A stretch of DNA of 16,969 bases from the NCBI GenBank assembly GCA_043802925.1, contig JAZDKP010000160.1, positions 1 to 16,969 of the forward strand, in the 5' to 3' direction. Under the pieces are notes generated by a model, which saw only the letters and a list, made by a program, of their open reading frames with translations, had not been told where the DNA came from and did no database searches. A program made the position numbers and the translations under genes. The stretch is from JAZDKP01 sp043802925 (lineage in GTDB: Bacteria > Fibrobacterota > OXYB2-FULL-49-7 > JAEUSG01). Shown here piece after piece: positions 15,776 to 16,969 of this stretch; positions within the stretch are counted from its first letter, which is position 1, and every line of letters starts with the position of its first letter.

Positions 15776-15781
15776 CTGTCT

Positions 15782-15795
15782 TGACTCCAGAGTCA
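15782..15795. promoter_or_regulatory. Palindrome over the TetR-gene ribosome site (candidate operator or leader hairpin)
   Basis: TGACTC, CA, GAGTCA form a perfect 14-bp palindrome. On the transcript it contains the GGAG that precedes the regulator's ATG 15775. It could be the repressor's operator in the 5' leader or an mRNA hairpin that masks the ribosome site. Confidence 0.4.
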
Positions 15796-15810
15796 GAAAA
15801 ATATTCAAAC

Positions 15811-15844
15811 ATTATAAAATAATAATTTTAATAGTCAGTGTCAA
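15811..15844 (-). promoter_or_regulatory. Promoter region of the efflux operon with an internal inverted repeat
   Basis: Reading the minus strand, a perfect -35 TTGACA lies at 15844-15839. At 17-base spacing the -10 is TATTTT (15821-15816). A perfect TATAAT (15816-15811) follows but at 22-base spacing, so the exact -10 is uncertain. TAAAAT (15815-15820) and ATTTTA (15825-15830) form a 16-bp inverted repeat between or over these boxes, a plausible operator position for the TetR-family protein. Confidence 0.45.
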
Positions 15845-15895
15845 GGGGGAAACACCACTAAAACGCAACCAAGCCATTGAATTTCGACAATACCT

Positions 15896-15912
15896 TAATT
15901 ATATTATAATTA
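15896..15912. promoter_or_regulatory. Perfect AT-rich inverted repeat abutting the brnT start (candidate BrnA operator)
   Basis: TAATTATA, a single T, TATAATTA: eight-base arms with a one-base centre, ending on the A of the brnT ATG. BrnTA modules are known to be autoregulated by BrnA or the complex, and a palindrome at this spot is a natural candidate. A TATAAT lies inside it (15905-15910), but is too close to the ATG to be brnT's own -10 unless the start is wrong. Confidence 0.45.
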
Positions 15913-16202
15913 TGACCGAACTCGAGTTTTCCTGGAATAGCAAAAAGGCAGATATTAATCTTAAAAAGCATAAAGTAAGCTTCGATGAAGCCGTAACCGT
16001 CTTTTATGATGAATTCGCAACGGAGTTTTACGACAACACGCATTCGGATGATGAAGACAGGTTCTTGTTGCTTGGCCATAGTTCTCAATTACGTATTCTT
16101 ATTGTCTGCCACTGTACGCGAAATGACAACATTATTCGAATAATCTCCGCCAGAAAAGCAACAAAAAATGAATCAAAATATTATCGGAGGACCTCAAGAT
16201 GA
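15912..16202 (+). CDS. brnT: BrnT-family ribonuclease toxin
   Basis: A 96-residue protein with the features of type II toxin BrnT, a small RelE-like ribonuclease that arrests growth by cutting RNA. The N-terminal LEFSWNSKKADINLKKHKVSFDEA matches the family pattern FEWD..K...N..KH.VSFEEA (shown in part). The middle has the acidic EDRFLLLGHS block and the C-terminus the conserved IIRIISARKATKNE...YY. Length is typical. There is no Shine-Dalgarno sequence before ATG 15912, the upstream being pure A/T with a palindrome, so translation may be weak or leaderless. The toxin gene precedes the antitoxin gene, as is usual for brnTA, and overlaps it by ATGA. It is divergent from the efflux operon and more AT-rich, consistent with mobility. 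Confidence 0.92.
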   Translation: MTELEFSWNSKKADINLKKHKVSFDEAVTVFYDEFATEFYDNTHSDDEDRFLLLGHSSQLRILIVCHCTRNDNIIRIISARKATKNESKYYRRTSR

Positions 16203-16414
16203 AAAACGAATATGATCTCTCAAAGATGAAAAGTCGTAAAAATCCTTATGCGCAACTTTTAAAACAACAGATTACGATCCGAATAAACAAACAAGCTTTG
16301 ACCTATTTTAAATCGCTTTCAACTGAAATTGGCGTTCCCTATCAGAACCTGATTGATTCCTATTTAACGGATTGCGCCGCACACCATCGCAAGCTTCAAA
16401 TGAAATGGGCCTAA
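16199..16414 (+). CDS. brnA: BrnA-family antitoxin
   Basis: A 71-residue DNA-binding antitoxin that neutralises BrnT and represses the operon. The family pattern is clear: YDLSKMKSRKNPYAQLLKQQ, then the ribbon-helix-helix-like ITIRINKQALTYFKSLSTE, then IGVPYQNLIDSYLTDCA with a short tail RKLQMKWA. ATG 16199 overlaps the toxin stop. Its GGAGG (16186-16190), eight bases upstream inside the toxin gene, is far stronger than anything before brnT, which would favour antitoxin over toxin synthesis. Confidence 0.92.
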   Translation: MKNEYDLSKMKSRKNPYAQLLKQQITIRINKQALTYFKSLSTEIGVPYQNLIDSYLTDCAAHHRKLQMKWA

Positions 16415-16426
16415 ATCGATCGAAAT

Positions 16427-16529
16427 GTGGCAGGCCCTCGACCTACATTGCTTTTTGTGTCCTACGTGGCGGTGGTGCGACCTGCCACTCGGCACAAAAA
16501 GTAACGTCGCACTGCCTCAACGTTGTGGC
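16427..16529. other. Highly self-complementary non-coding element downstream of brnA (possible pseudoknot RNA or structured DNA)
   Basis: The element contains several overlapping complementarities. TTGCTTTTTGTGTC (16448-16461) pairs with GGCACAAAAAGTAA (16491-16504) over 14 positions including two G-T wobbles. Inside it, GTGGCGG (16466-16472) pairs with CTGCCAC (16482-16488). The enclosed loop contains GTGCGAC (16475-16481), which is complementary to GTCGCAC (16506-16512) just outside the stem, giving pseudoknot topology. GTGGCAGG (16427-16434) is an alternative partner for CCTGCCAC (16481-16488). A near-palindrome GCCTCAACGTTGTGGC (16514-16529) follows. No convincing protein is encoded. I do not recognise the family; candidates are a small RNA, a mobile-element end or a recombination site. 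Confidence 0.45.
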
Positions 16530-16590
16530 GAAATTTCTGGTTGGGCAAAGACACATATGCAAATCTCAATAGCACCCGCAAAAGACAAAA

Positions 16591-16609
16591 GCCGCGCGTT
16601 GTGCGCGGC
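16591..16609 (-). terminator. GC-rich hairpin with a T-rich tail on the minus strand
   Basis: GCCGCGC (16591-16597), loop GTTGT, GCGCGGC (16603-16609): seven perfect GC pairs. On the minus strand it is followed by TTTTGTCTTTT, as expected for an intrinsic terminator of leftward transcription. On the plus strand the tail is GAGAATATATTT, so termination of brnTA there is less certain. Confidence 0.5.
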
Positions 16610-16649
16610 GAGAATATATTTAACATAACATTTTATGAAAGGCTTTGTT

Positions 16650-16969
16650 ATGCGTTGCCTTGCCTGTGCAATTTCTCTTGCACTAATGACTGGCTGTGTC
16701 GGCACCTTACAAAACAATCCTGGCGCATCACAAAAATCTTTGGCATTCCGTGAGCCGCCTCAAGAATACGCTATTCCCGGGCTATTTCTACGAGTATCTG
16801 AATTTAATCTTAAGACTGAACCGATTAGCCTATGGCCAATGGTCCGTACCATTGAAAAAAAGTATCAATCTGATAATAAACTTAGCCTACTTCTTGAAAA
16901 CAACTCTTTTCAAAAAATAGGTGATCTTTGGGGCCGCAAAGATAGCACAGGATTTAGCATTTATCAGCT
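16650..16969 (+). CDS. Lipoprotein of unknown function (3' end beyond the window)
   Basis: An open frame runs to the last base without a stop. ATG 16650 has AAAGG (16638-16642) seven bases upstream and gives a compact lipoprotein signal, MRCLACAISLALMTGC, with lipobox MTGC and lipidated Cys16; an in-frame ATG at 16635 would add five residues. The visible mature part includes REPPQEYAIPGLFLRVSEF, ISLWPMVRTIEKKY and GDLWGRKDSTGFSIYQ, mixed hydrophilic sequence without a domain I recognise. It is AT-rich like the brnTA region, and the base composition differs from the efflux operon. An outer- or inner-membrane anchored periplasmic location is expected. Confidence 0.7.
   Translation, partial: MRCLACAISLALMTGCVGTLQNNPGASQKSLAFREPPQEYAIPGLFLRVSEFNLKTEPISLWPMVRTIEKKYQSDNKLSLLLENNSFQKIGDLWGRKDSTGFSIYQ

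Noticed and set aside
15905..15910. Perfect TATAAT immediately before the brnT ATG as its -10 box
   Set aside because: Transcription would start inside the coding sequence and no in-frame alternative start follows soon; the hexamer is better explained as part of the palindrome.
16408..16653. Possible integron attC site around the element after brnA (GCCTAAA ... GTTATGC)
   Set aside because: The end boxes do not match RYYYAAC and GTTRRRY and are not complementary to each other, and no integrase is in the window.

Overview
The window looks like a chromosomal segment of a Gram-negative (double-membrane) bacterium with fairly high GC. Signal peptides, a TolC-type outer-membrane factor, a lipoprotein adaptor and an RND pump all imply an outer membrane. 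The phylum cannot be fixed from the sequence alone. The core genes (about 388-5176 and 9429-15775) are GC-rich. Two stretches, about 5200-9330 and 15800 to the end, are visibly more AT-rich and carry defence or toxin-antitoxin genes, so they are probably acquired.

Layout. (1) 1-138 is the 3' end of an unrecognised gene. (2) 388-5176 is a co-directional run: two tandem paralogous exported proteins of unknown function, a DUF4390-like exported protein, an NtrY-like sensor kinase and an NtrX/AtoC-type sigma54 activator. Kinase and regulator overlap by ATGA. (3) 5258-6304 is a self-contained unit: a 9-bp inverted repeat over the -35 box, a near-consensus sigma70 promoter, a leader that folds into a three-way junction ending in a U-run, and a DUF3800 gene. 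(4) 6307-9300 is a convergent type IIG (Eco57I-like) restriction-modification gene whose stop lies 2 nt from the DUF3800 stop. (5) 9429-15775, minus strand, is a complete drug-efflux operon in transcription order TetR regulator, TolC-like channel, lipoprotein adaptor, RND pump, with ATGA overlaps at the first two junctions. (6) 15896-16414 is a brnT-brnA toxin-antitoxin pair, divergent from the efflux operon. (7) 16427-16529 is an unexplained, strongly self-complementary non-coding element. (8) 16650 to the end is the 5' part of a lipoprotein gene cut by the window edge.

How the parts fit. The two-component pair probably controls transcription with sigma54; its targets are not visible here. 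The efflux operon carries its own repressor and has candidate operators in the divergent region shared with brnTA. The best candidate for an under-described system is the DUF3800 unit. Its transcript is predicted to start at the first paired base of a compact three-way-junction RNA that ends like an intrinsic terminator and sits directly before the gene, beside a restriction-modification gene. This resembles the layout of RNA-antitoxin systems, but that function is inference.
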